A stretch of 64,000 nucleotides of DNA from Membranipora membranacea (Eukaryota; Bryozoa; Gymnolaemata; Cheilostomatida; Membraniporidae): contig OU612074.1 of the NCBI GenBank assembly GCA_914767715.1, positions 8,263,501-8,327,500 of the forward strand, in the 5' to 3' direction. Below, piece by piece: positions 48,442-59,900 of this stretch (the first letter of the stretch is position 1; each line of letters starts with the position of its first letter). A program made the position numbers and the translations under genes. The notes under the pieces are model-generated. The model did no database searches, was not told the DNA's origin, and was given only the letters and a program-made list of their open reading frames with translations.

Positions 48442-51400
48442 AAAAAATAGATTTGCTTCCAACCTACATCATAAGGAGGAGCAACTCCTGCTTGTCTCAA
48501 ATCTGAAATCCGTTTGGCTCTGTGGGTCTCCGTTCTCCGTCAGCGCCAACTTTAACGACGTCCACTTTCACACTAAAAAAACATGCCAAACGGCAGCAGT
48601 AAAAAATTAAATCTCTGTCGCAATCATACCTAACTCCGACCAGTTCAAGCCCCCAAGGACCTTATTTGAAATCCAGAATATGGAGATCCTCGGATAACCT
48701 GGTGGCTAATTAAGCTGACTTTAAATTTTCAAAAATATACCAAGGGTGGGTATCATGGTTTTTTTTCGCTCGGGTCAAAAAATAGATTTGCTTCCAACCT
48801 ACCTCATAAGGAGGAGCAACTCCTGCTTGTCTCAAATCTGAAATCCGTTTGGCTCTGTGGGTCTCCGTTCTCCGTCAGCGCCAACTTTAACGACGTCCAC
48901 TTTCACACTAAAAAAACATGCCAAACGGCAGCAGTAAAAAATTAAATCTCTGTCGCAATCATACCTAACTCCGACCAGTTCAAGCCCCCAAGGACCTTAT
49001 TTAAAATCCAGAATATGGAGATCCTCGGATAACCTGGTGGCTAATTAAGCTGACTTTAAATTTTCAAAAATATACCAAGGGTGGGTATCATGGTTTTTTT
49101 TCGCTCGGGTCAAAAAATAGATTTGCTTCCAACCTACCTCATAAGGAGGAGCAACTCCTGCTTGTCTCAAATCTGAAATCCGTTTGGCTCTGTGGGCCTC
49201 CGTTTTCCGTCAGCGCCAACTTTAACGACGTCCACTTTCACACTAAAAAAACATGCCAAACTTCAGCAGTAAAAAATTAAATCTCTGTCGCAATCATACC
49301 TAACTCCGACCAGTTCAAGCCCCCAAGGACCTTATTTGAAATCCAGAATATGGAGATCCTCGGATAACCTGGTGGCTAATTAAGCTGACTTTAAATTTTC
49401 AAAAATATACCAAGGGTGGGTATCATGGTTTTTTTTCGCTCGGGTCAAAAAATAGATTTGCTTCCAACCTACCTCATAAGGAGGAACAACTCCTGCTTGT
49501 CTCAAATCTGAAATCCGTTTGGCTCTGTGGGTCTCCGTTCTCCGTCAGCGCCAACTTTAACGACGTCCACTTTCACACTAAAAAAACATGCCAAACGGCA
49601 GCAGTAAAAAATTAAATCTCTGTCGCAATCATACCTAACTCCGACCAGTTCAAGCCCCCAAGGACCTTATTTGAAATCCAGAATATGGAGATCCTCGGAT
49701 AACCTGGTGGCTAATTAAGCTGACTATAAATTTTCAAAAATATACCAAGGGGGGTATCATGGTTTTTTTTCGCTCGGGTCCAAAAATAGATTTGCTTCCA
49801 ACCTACCTCATAAGGAGGAGCAACTCCTGCTTGTCTCAAATCTGAAATCCGTTTGGCTCTGTGGGTCTCCGTTCTCCGTCAGCGCCAACTTTAGCGACGT
49901 CCACTTTCACACTAAAAAAACATGCCAAACGGCAGCAGTAAAAAATTAAATCTCTGTCGCAATCATACCTAACTCCGACCAGTTCAAGCCCCCAAGGACC
50001 TTATTTGAAATCCAGAATATGGAGATCCTCGGATAAGCTGGTGGCTAATTAAGCTGACTTTAAATTTTCAAAAATATACCAAGGGTGGGTATCATGGTTT
50101 TTTTTCGCTCGGGTCAAAAAATAGATTTGCTTCCAACCTACCTCATAAGGAGGAGCAACTCCTGCTTGTCTCAAATCTGAAATCCGTTTGGCTCTGTGGG
50201 TCTCCGTTCTCCGTCAGCGCCAACTTTAACGACGTCCACTTTCACACTAAAAAAACATGCCAAACGGCAGCAGTAAAAAATTAAATCTCTGTCGCAATCA
50301 TACCTAACTCCGACCAGTTCAAGCCCCCAAGGACCTTATTTGAAATCCAGAATATGGAGATCCTCGGATAAGCTGGTGGCTAATTAAGCTGACTTTAAAT
50401 TTTCAAAAATATACCAAGGGTGGGTATCATGGTTTTTTTTCGCTCGGGTCAAAAAATAGATTTGCTTCCAACCTACCTCATAAGGAGGAGCAACTCCTGC
50501 TTGTCTCAAATCTGAAATCCGTTTGGCTCTGTGGGTCTCCGTTCTCCGTCAGCGCCAACTTTAACGACGTCCACTTTCACACTAAAAAAACATGCCAAAC
50601 GGCAGCAGTAAAAAATTAAATCTCTGTCGCAATCATACCTAACTCCGACCAGTTCAAGCCCCCAAGGACCTTATTTGAAATCCAGAATATGGAGATCCTC
50701 GGATAACCTGGTGGCTAATTAAGCTGACTTTAAATTTTCAAAAATATACCAAGGGTGGGTATCATAGTTTTTTTTCGCTCGGGTCGAAAATAGATTTGCT
50801 TCCAACCTACCTCATAAGGAGGAGCAACTCCTGCTTGTCTCAAATCTGAAATCTGTTTGGCTCTGTGGGTCTCCGTTCTCCGTCAGCGCCAACTTTAACG
50901 ACGTCCACTTTCACACTAAAAAAACATGCCAAACGGCAGCAGTAAAAAATTAAATCTCTGTCGCAATCATACCTAACTCCGACCAGTTCAAGCCCCCAAG
51001 GACCTTTTTTGAAATCCAGAATATGGAGATCCTCGGATAACCTGGTGGCTAATTAAGCTGACTTTAAATTTTCAAAAATATACCAAGGGTGGGTATCATG
51101 GTTTTTTTTCGCTCGGGTCAAAAAATAGATTTGCTTCCAACCTACCTCATAAGGAGGAGCAACTCCTGCTTGTCTCAAATCTGAAATCCGTTTGGCTCTG
51201 TGGGTCTCCGTTCTCCGTCAGCGCCAACTTTAACGACGTCCACTTTCACACTAAAAAAACATGCCAAACAGCAGCAGTAAAAAATTAAATCTCTGTCGCA
51301 ATCATACCTAACTCCGACCAGGTCAAGCCCCCAAGGACCTTATTTGAAATCCAGAATATGGAGATCCTCGGATAACCTGGTGGCTAATTAAGCTGACTTT

Positions 51401-53589
51401 AAATTTTAAAAAATATACCAAGGGTGGGTATCATGGTTTTTTTTCGCTCGGGTCAAAAAATAGATTTGCTTCCAACCTACCTCATAAGGAGGAGCAACTC
51501 CTGCTTGTCTCAAATCTGAAATCCGTTTGGCTCTGTGGGTCTCCGTTCTCCGTCAGCGCCAACTTTAACGACGTCCACTTTCACACTAAAAAAACATGCC
51601 AAACGGCAGCAGTAAAAAATTAAATCTCTGTCGCAATCATACCTAACTCCGACCAGTTCAAGCCCCCAAGGACCTTATTTGAAATCCAGAATATGGAGAT
51701 CCTCGGATAAGCTGGTGGCTAATTAAGCTGACTTTAAATTTTCAAAAATATACCAAGGGTGGGTATCATGGTTTTTTTTCGCTCGGGTCAAGAAATAGAT
51801 TTGCTTCCAACCTACCTCATAAGGAGGGGCAACTCCTGCTTGTCTCAAATCTGAAATCCGTTTGGCTCTGTGGGTCTCCGTTCTCCGTCAGTGCCAACTT
51901 TAACGACGTTCACTTTCACACTAAAAAAACATGCCAAACGGCAGCAGTAAAAAATTAAATCTCTGTCGCAATCATACCTAACTCCGACCAGTTCAAGCCC
52001 CCAAGGACCTTATTTGAAATCCAGAATATGGAGATCCTCGGATAACCTGGTGGCTAATTAAGCTGACTTTAAATTTTCAAAAATATACCAAGGGTGGGTA
52101 TCATGGTTTTTTTTCGCTCGGGTCAAAAAATAGATTTGCTTCCAACCTACCTCATAAGGAGGAGCAACTCCTGCTTGTCTCAAATCTGAAATCCGTTTGG
52201 CTCTGTGGGTCTCCGTTCTCCGTCAGCGCCAACTTTAACGACGTCCACTTTCACACTAAAAAAACATGCCAAACGGCAGCAGTAAAAAATTAAATCTCTG
52301 TCGCAATCATACCTAACTCCGACCAGTTCAAGCCCCCAAGGACCTTATTTGAAATCCAGAATATGGAGATCCTCGGATAACCTGGTGGCTAATTAAGCTG
52401 ACTTTAAATTTTCAAAAATATACCAAGGGTGGGTATCATGGTTTTTTTTCGCTCGGGTCAAAAAATAGATTTGCTTCCAACCTGCCTCATAAGGAGGAGC
52501 AACTCCTGCTTGTCTCAAATCTGAAATTTGTTTGGCTCTGTGGGTCTCCGTTCTCCGTCAGCGCCAACTTTAACGACGTCCACTTTCACACTAAAAAAAC
52601 ATGCCAAACGGCAGCAGTAAAAAATTAAATCTCTGTCGCAATCATACCTAACTCCGACCAGTTCAAGCCCCCAAGGACCTTATTTGAAATCCAGAATATG
52701 GAGATCCTCGGATAAGCTGGTGGCTAATTAAGCTGACTTTAAATTTTCAAAAATATACCAAGGGTGGGTATCATGGTTTTTTTTCGCTCGGGTCAAAAAA
52801 TAGATTTGCTTCCAACCTACCTCATAAGGAGGAGCAACTCCTGCTTGTCTCAAATCTGAAATCCGTTTGGCTCTGTGGGTCTCCGTTCTCCGTCAGCGCC
52901 AACTTTAACGACGTCCACTTTCACACTAAAAAAACATGCAAAACGGCAGCAGTAAAAAATTAAATCTCTGTCGCAATCATACCTAACTCCGACCAGTTCA
53001 AGCCCCCAAGGACCTTATTTGAAATCCAGAATATGGAGATCCTCGGATAAGCTGGTGGCTAATTAAGCTGACTTTAAATTTTCAAAAATATACCAAGGGT
53101 GGGTATCACGGTTTTTTTTCGCTCGGGTCAAAAAATAGATTTGCTTCCAACCTATCTCATAAGGAGGAGCAACTCCTGCTTGTCTCAAATCTGAAATCCG
53201 TTTGGCTCTGTGGGTCTCCGTTCTCCGTCAGCGCCAACTTTAACGACGTCCACTTTCACACTAAAAAAACATGCCAAACGGCAGCAGTAAAAAATTAAAT
53301 CTCTGTCGCAATCATACCTAACTCCGACCAGTTCAAGCCCCCAAGGACCTTATTTGAAATCCAGAATATGGAGATCCTCGGATAACCTGGTGGCTAATTA
53401 AGCTGACTTTAAACTTTCAAAAATATACCAAGGGTGGGTATCATGGTTTTTTTTCGCTCGGGTCAAAAATAGATTTGCTTCCAACCTACCTCATAAGGAG
53501 GAGCAACTCCTGCTTGTCTCAAATCTGAAATCCGTTTGGCTCTGTGGGTCTCCGTTCTCCGTCAGCGCCAACTTTAACGACGTCCACTT

Positions 53590-55597
53590 TCACACTAAAA
53601 AAACATGCCAAACGGCAGCAGTAAAAAATTAAATCTTTGTCGCAATCATACCTAACTCCGACCAGTTCAAGCCCCCAAGGACCTTATTTGAAATCCAGAA
53701 TATGGAGATCCTCGGATAACCTGGTGGCTAATTAAGCTGACTTTAAATTTTCAAAAATATACCAAGGGTGGGTATCATGGTTTTTTTTCGCTCGGGTCAA
53801 AAATAGATTTGCTTCCAACCTACCTCATAAGGAGGAGCAACTCCTGCTTGTCTCAAATCTGAAATCTGTTTGGCTCTGTGGGCCTCCGTTCTCCGTCAGC
53901 GCCAACTTTAACGACGTCCACTTTCACACTAAAAAAACATGCCAAACGGCAGCAGTAAAAAATTAAATCTCTGTCGCAATCATACCTAACTCCGACCAGT
54001 TCAAGCCCCCAAGGACCTTATTTGAAATCCAGAATATGGAGATCCTCGGATAACCTGGTGGCTAATTAAGCTGACTTTAAATTTTCAAAAATATACCAAG
54101 GGTGGGTATCATGGTTTTTTTTCGCTCGGGTCAAGAAATAGATTTGCTTCCAACCTACCTCATAAGGAGGAGCAACTCCTGCTTGTCTCAAATCTGAAAT
54201 CCGTTTGGCTCTGTGGGTCTCCGTTCTCCGTCAGCGCCAACTTTAACGACGTCCACTTTCACACTAAAAAAACATGCCAAACGGCAGCAGTAAAAAATTA
54301 AATCTCTGTCGCAATCATACCTAACTCCGACCAGTTCAAGCCCCCAAGGACCTTATTTGAAATCCAGAATATGGAGATCCTCGGATAACCTGGTGGCTAA
54401 TTAAGCTGACTTTAAATTTTCAAAAATATACCAAGGGTGGGTATCATGGTTTTTTTTCGCTCGGGTCAAAAAATAGATTTACTTCCAACCTACCTCATAA
54501 GGAGGAGCAACTCCTGCTTGTCTCAAATCTGAAATCCGTTTGGCTCTGTGGGTCTCCGTTCTCCGTCAGCGCCAACTTTAACGACGTCCACTTTCACACT
54601 AAAAAAACATGCCAAACGGCAGCAGTAAAAAATTAAATCTCTGTCGCAATCATACCTAACTCCGACCAGTTCAAGCCCCCAAGGACCTTATTTGAAATCC
54701 AGAATATGGAGATCCTCGGATAAGCTGGTGGCTAATTAAGCTGACTTTAAATTTTCAAAAATATACCAAGGGTGGGTATCATGGTTTTTTTTCGCTCTGG
54801 TCAAAAAATAGATTTGCTTCCAACCTACCTCATAAGGAGCAGCAACTCCTGCTTGTCTCAAATCTGAAATCCGTTTGGCTCTGTGGGTCTCCGTTCTCCG
54901 TCAGCGCCAACTTTAACGACGTCCACTTTCACACTAAAAAAACATGCCAAACGGCAGCAGTAAAAAATTAAATCTCTGTCGCAATCATACCTAACTCCGA
55001 CCAGTTCAAGCCCCCAAGGACCTTATTTGAAATCCAGAATATGGAGATCCTCGGATAACCTGGTGGCTAATTAAGCTGACTTTAAATTTTCAAAAATATA
55101 CCAAGGGTGGGTATCATGGTTTTTTTTCGCTCGGGTCAAAAATAGATTTGCTTCCAACATACCTCATAAGGAGGAGCAACTCCTGCTTGTCTCAAATCTG
55201 AAATCCGTTTGGCTCTGTGGGTCTCCGTTCTCCGTCAGCGCCAACTTTAACGACGTCCACTTTCACACTAAAAAAACATGCCAAACGGCAGCAGTAAAAA
55301 ATTAAATCTCTGTCGCAATCATACCTAACTCCGACCAGTTCAAGCCCCCAAGGACCTTATTTGAAATCCAGAATATGGAGATCCTCGGATAACCTGGTGG
55401 CTAATTAAGCTGACTTTAAATTTTCAAAAATATACCAAGGGTGGGTATCATGGTTTTTTTTCGCTCGGGTCAAAAAATAGATTTGCTTCCAACCTACCTC
55501 ATAAGGAGGAGCAACTCCTGCTTGTCTCAAATCTGAAATCCGTTTGGCTCTGTGGGTCTCCGTTCTCCGTCAGCGCCAACTTTAACGACGTCCACTT
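53590..55597 (+). repeat. Irregular B-type stretch (6 monomers)
   Basis: Six monomers follow the end of the 20-monomer copy. The first has AATCTTTGTC, an A5 deletion (about 53801), AATCTGTTTGG and GGGCCTCC, so it is only partly like monomer p7. GTCAAGAAATAG occurs near 54133, TTACTTCC near 54480, CTCTGGTC with GGAGCAGC near 54797-54841, and another A5 deletion near 55138 with AACATACC. No block order was recognised and no gene is present. Confidence 0.75.
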
Positions 55598-56937
55598 TCA
55601 CACTAAAAAAACATGCCAAACAGCAGCAGTAAAAAATTAAATCTCTGTCGCAATCATACCTAACTCCGACCAGGTCAAGCCCCCAAGGACCTTATTTGAA
55701 ATCCAGAATATGGAGATCCTCGGATAACCTGGTGGCTAATTAAGCCGACTTTAAATTTTCAAAAATATACCAAGGGTTGGTATCATGGTTTTTTTTCGCT
55801 CGGGTCAAAAAATAGATTTGCTTCCAACCTACCTCATAAGGAGGAGCAACTCCTGCTTGTCTCAAATCTGAAATCCGTTTGGCTCTGTGGGTCTCCGTTC
55901 TCCGTCAGCGCCAACTTTAGCGACGTCCACTTTCACACTAAAAAAACATGCCAAACGGCAGCAGTAAAAAATTAAATCTCTGTCGCAATCATACCTAACT
56001 CCGACCAGTTCAAGCCCCCAAGGACCTTATTTGAAATCCAGAATATGGAGATCCTCGGATAAGCTGGTGGCTAATTAAGCTGACTTTCAATTTTCATAAA
56101 TATACCAAGGGTGGGTATCATGGTTTTTTTTCGCTCGGGTCAAAAAATAGATTTGCTTCCAACCTACCTCATAAGGAGGAGCAACTCCTGCTTGTCTCAA
56201 ATCTGAAATCCGTTTGGCTCCGTGGGTCTCCGTTCTCCGTCAGCGCCAACTTTAACGACGTCCACTTTCACACTAAAAAAACATGCCAAACGGCAGCAGT
56301 AAAAAATTAAATCTCTGTCGCAATCATACCTAACTCCGACCAGTTCAAGCCCCCAAGGACCTTATTTGAAATCCAGAATATGGAGATCCTCGGATAACCT
56401 GGTGGCTAATTAAGCTGACTTTAAATTTTCAAAAATATACCAAGGGTGGGTATCATGGCTTTTTTTCGCTCGGGTCAAAAAATAGATTTGCTTCCAACCT
56501 ACCTCATAAGGAGGAGCAACTCCTGCTTGTCTCAAATCTGAAATCCGTTTGGCTCTGTGGGTCTCCGTTCTCCGTCAGCGCCAACTTTAACGACGTCCAC
56601 TTTCACACTAAAAAAACATGCCAAACGGCAGCAGTAAAAAATTAAATCTCTGTCGCAATCATACCTAACTCCGACCAGTTCAAGCCCCCAAGGACCTTAT
56701 TTGAAATCCAGAATATGGAGATCCTCGGATAAGCTGGTGGCTAATTAAGCTGACTTTAAATTCTCAAAAATATACCAAGGGTGGGTATCATGGTTTTTTT
56801 TCGCTCGGGTCAAAAAATAGATTTGCTTCCAACCTACCTCATAAGGAGGAGCAACTCCTGCTTGTCTCAAATCTGAAATCCGTTTGGCTCTGTGGGTCTC
56901 CGTTCTCCGTCAGCGCCAACTTTAACGACGTCCACTT
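55598..56937 (+). repeat. 4-monomer haplotype shared with 34170-35509 (right copy)
   Basis: The ordered markers AAACAGCAGC, ACCAGGTCAAG (G at 55674), AAGGGTTGG, TTTAGCGACG, AGCTGG with CTTTCAATTTTC, GCTCCGTGGG and AATTCTC match the left copy 21,428 bp away. Private changes are TTAAGCCGAC (about 55746), TTTTCATAAA (about 56097) and a C in the T tract (56460). The monomers before and after do not match the left flank, so this is a short transferred or retained segment rather than part of a long duplication. Confidence 0.8.
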
Positions 56938-59900
56938 TCACACTAAAAAAACATGCCAAACGGCAGCAGTAAAAAATTAAATCTCTGTCGCAATCATACC
57001 TAACTCCGACCAGTTCAAGCCCCCAAGGACCTTATTTGAAATCCAGAATATGGAGATCCTCGGATAACCTGGTGGCTAATTAAGCTGACTTTAAATTTTC
57101 AAAAATATACCAAGGGTGGGTATCATGGTATTTTTTCGCTCGGGTCAAAAAATAGATTTGCTTCCAACCTACCTCATAAAGAGGAGCAACTCCTGCTTGT
57201 CTCAAATCTGAAATCCGTTTGGCTCTGTGGGTCTCCGTTCTCCGTCAGCGCCAACTTTAACGACGTCCACTTTCACACTAAAAAAACATGCCAAACGGCA
57301 GCAGTAAAAAATTAAATATCTGTCGCAATCATACCTAACTCCGACCAGTTCAAGCCCCCAAGGACCTTATTTGAAATCCAGAATATGGAGATCCTCGGAT
57401 AACCTGGTGGCTAATTAAGCTGACTTTAAATTTTCAAAAATATACCAAGGGTGGGTATCATGGTTTTTTTTCGCTCGGGTCAAAAAATAGATTTGCTTCC
57501 AACCTACCTCATAAGGAGGAGCAACTCCTGCTTGTCTCAAATCTGAAATCCGTTTGGCTCTGTGGGTCTCCGTTCTCCGTCAGCGCCAACTTTAACGACG
57601 TCCACTTTCACACTAAAAAAACATGCCAAACGGCAGCAGTAAAAAATTAAATCTCTGTCGCAATCATACCTAACTCCGACCAGTTCAAGCCCCCAAGGAC
57701 CTTATTTGAAATCCAGAATATGGAGATCCTCGGATAAGCTGGTGGCTAATTAAGCTGACTTTAAATTTTCAAAAATATACCAAGGGTGGGTATCATGGTT
57801 TTTTTTCGCTCGGGTCAAGAAATAGATTTGCTTCCAACCTACCTCATAAGGAGGAGCAACTCCTGCTTGTCTCAAATCTGAAATCCGTTTGGCTCTGTGG
57901 GTCTCCGTTCTCCGTCAGCGCCAACTTTAACGACGTTCACTTTCACACTAAAAAAACATGCCAAACGGCAGCAGTAAAAAATTAAATCTCTGTCGCAATC
58001 ATACCTAACTCCGACCAGTTCAAGCCCCCAAGGACCTTATTTGAAATCCAGAATATGGAGATCCTCGGATAACCTGGTGGCTAATTAAGCTGACTTTAAA
58101 TTTTCAAAAATATACCAAGGGTGGGTATCATGGTTTTTTTTCGCTCGGGTCAAAAAATAGATTTGCTTCCAACCTACCTCATAAGGAGGAGCAACTCCTG
58201 CTTGTCTCAAATCTGAAATCCGTTTGGCTCTGTGGGTCTCCGTTCTCCGTCAGCGCCAACTTTAACGACGTCCACTTTCACACTAAAAAAACATGCCAAA
58301 CGGCAGCAGTAAAAAATTAAATCTCTGTCGCAATCATACCTAACTCCGACCAGTTCAAGCCCCCAAGGACCTTATTTGAAATCCAGAATATGGAGATCCT
58401 CGGATAAGCTGGTGGCTAATTAAGCTGACTTTAAATTTTCAAAAATATACCAAGGGTGGGTATCATGGTTTTTTTTTCGCTCGGGTCAAAAAATAGATTT
58501 GCTTCCAACCTACCTCATAAGGAGGAGCAACTCCTGCTTGTCTCAAATCTGAAATTCGTTTGGCTCTGTGGGTCTCCGTTCTCCGTCAGCGCCAACTTTA
58601 ACGACGTCCACTTTCACACTAAAAAAACATGCCAAACGGCAGCAGTAAAAAATTAAATCTCTGTCGCAATCATACCTAACTCCGACCAGTTCAAGCCCCC
58701 AAGGACCTTATTTGAAATCCAGAATATGGAGATCCTCGGATAACCTGGTGGCTAATTAAGCTGACTTTAAATTTTCAAAAATATACCAAGGGTGGGTATC
58801 ATGGTTTTTTTTCGCTCGGGTCAAAAAATAGATTTGCTTCCAACCTACCTCATAAGGAGGAGCAACTCCTGCTTGTCTCAAATCTGAAATCCGTTTGGCT
58901 CTGTGGGTCTCCGTTCTCCGTCAGCGCCAACTTTAACGACGTCCACTTTCACACTAAAAAAACATGCCAAACGGCAGCAGTAAAAAATTAAATCTCTGTC
59001 GCAATCATACCTAACTCCGACCAGTTCAAGCCCCCAAGGACCTTATTTGAAATCCGGAATATGGAGATCCTCGGATAAGCTGGTGGCTAATTAAGCTGAC
59101 TTTAAATTTTCAAAAATATACCAAGGGTGGGTATCATGGTTTTTTTTCGCTCGGGTCAAAAAATAGATTTGCTTCCAACCTACCTCATAAGGAGGAGCAA
59201 CTCCTGCTTGTCTCAAATCTGAAATCCGTTTGGCTCTGTGGGTCTCCGTTCTCCGTCAGCGCCAACTTTAACGACGTCCACTTTCACACTAAAAAAACAT
59301 GCCAAACGGCAGCAGTAAAAAATTAAATCTCTGTCGCAATCATACCTAACTCCGACCAGTTCAAGCCCCCAAGGACCTTATTTGAAATCCAGAATATGGA
59401 GATCCTCGGATAAGCTGGTGGCTAATTAAGCTGACTTTAAATTTTCAAAAATATACCAAGGGTGGGTATCATGGTTTTTTTTCGCTCGGGTCAAAAAATA
59501 GATTTGCTTCCAACCTACCTCATAAGGAGGAGCAACTCCTGCTTGTCTCAAATCTGAAATCCGTTTGGCTCTGTGGGTCTCCGTTCTCCGTCAGCGCCAA
59601 CTTTAACGACGTCCACTTTCACACTAAAAAAACATGCCAAACGGCAGCAGTAAAAAATTAAATCTCTGTCGCAATCATACCTAACTCCGACCAGTTCAAG
59701 CCCCCAAGGACCTCATTTGAAATCCAGAATATGGAGATCCTCGGATAACCTGGTGGCTAATTAAGCAGACTTTAAATTTTCAAAAATATACCAAGGGTGG
59801 GTATCATGGTTTTTTTTCGCTCGGGTCAAAAATAGATTTGCTTCCAACCTACCTCATAAGGAGGAGCAACTCCTGCTTGTCTCAAATCTGAAATCCGTTT

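Larger units (their letters stand above)
45890..53589 (+). repeat. 20-monomer higher-order repeat, copy 2, expanded to 23 monomers
   Basis: Markers p1-p5 recur at an offset of 7,700 bp from copy 1 (GATATCCG 38461 and 46161; GTAGAAAATT 38889 and 46589). Markers p6-p20 recur at about 8,704 bp (ATAGTTTT 42061 and 50765; TAAACTTTC near 44710 and 53414). The difference of 1,004 bp equals the internal 3-monomer duplication of p3-p5. Copy 2 therefore has 20 + 3 monomers. Differences from copy 1 include CTCAGATAAG near 46012, CTTTTTTG near 51005, AAATTTTAAAAAATAT at 51408 and CCTATCTC near 53154. Confidence 0.9.

Noticed and set aside
58456-58656. 66-codon open frame on the + strand
   Set aside because: It starts at a GTG and is open only because the T tract has nine T instead of eight (about 58472), which joins two satellite frames. 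No gene is supported.
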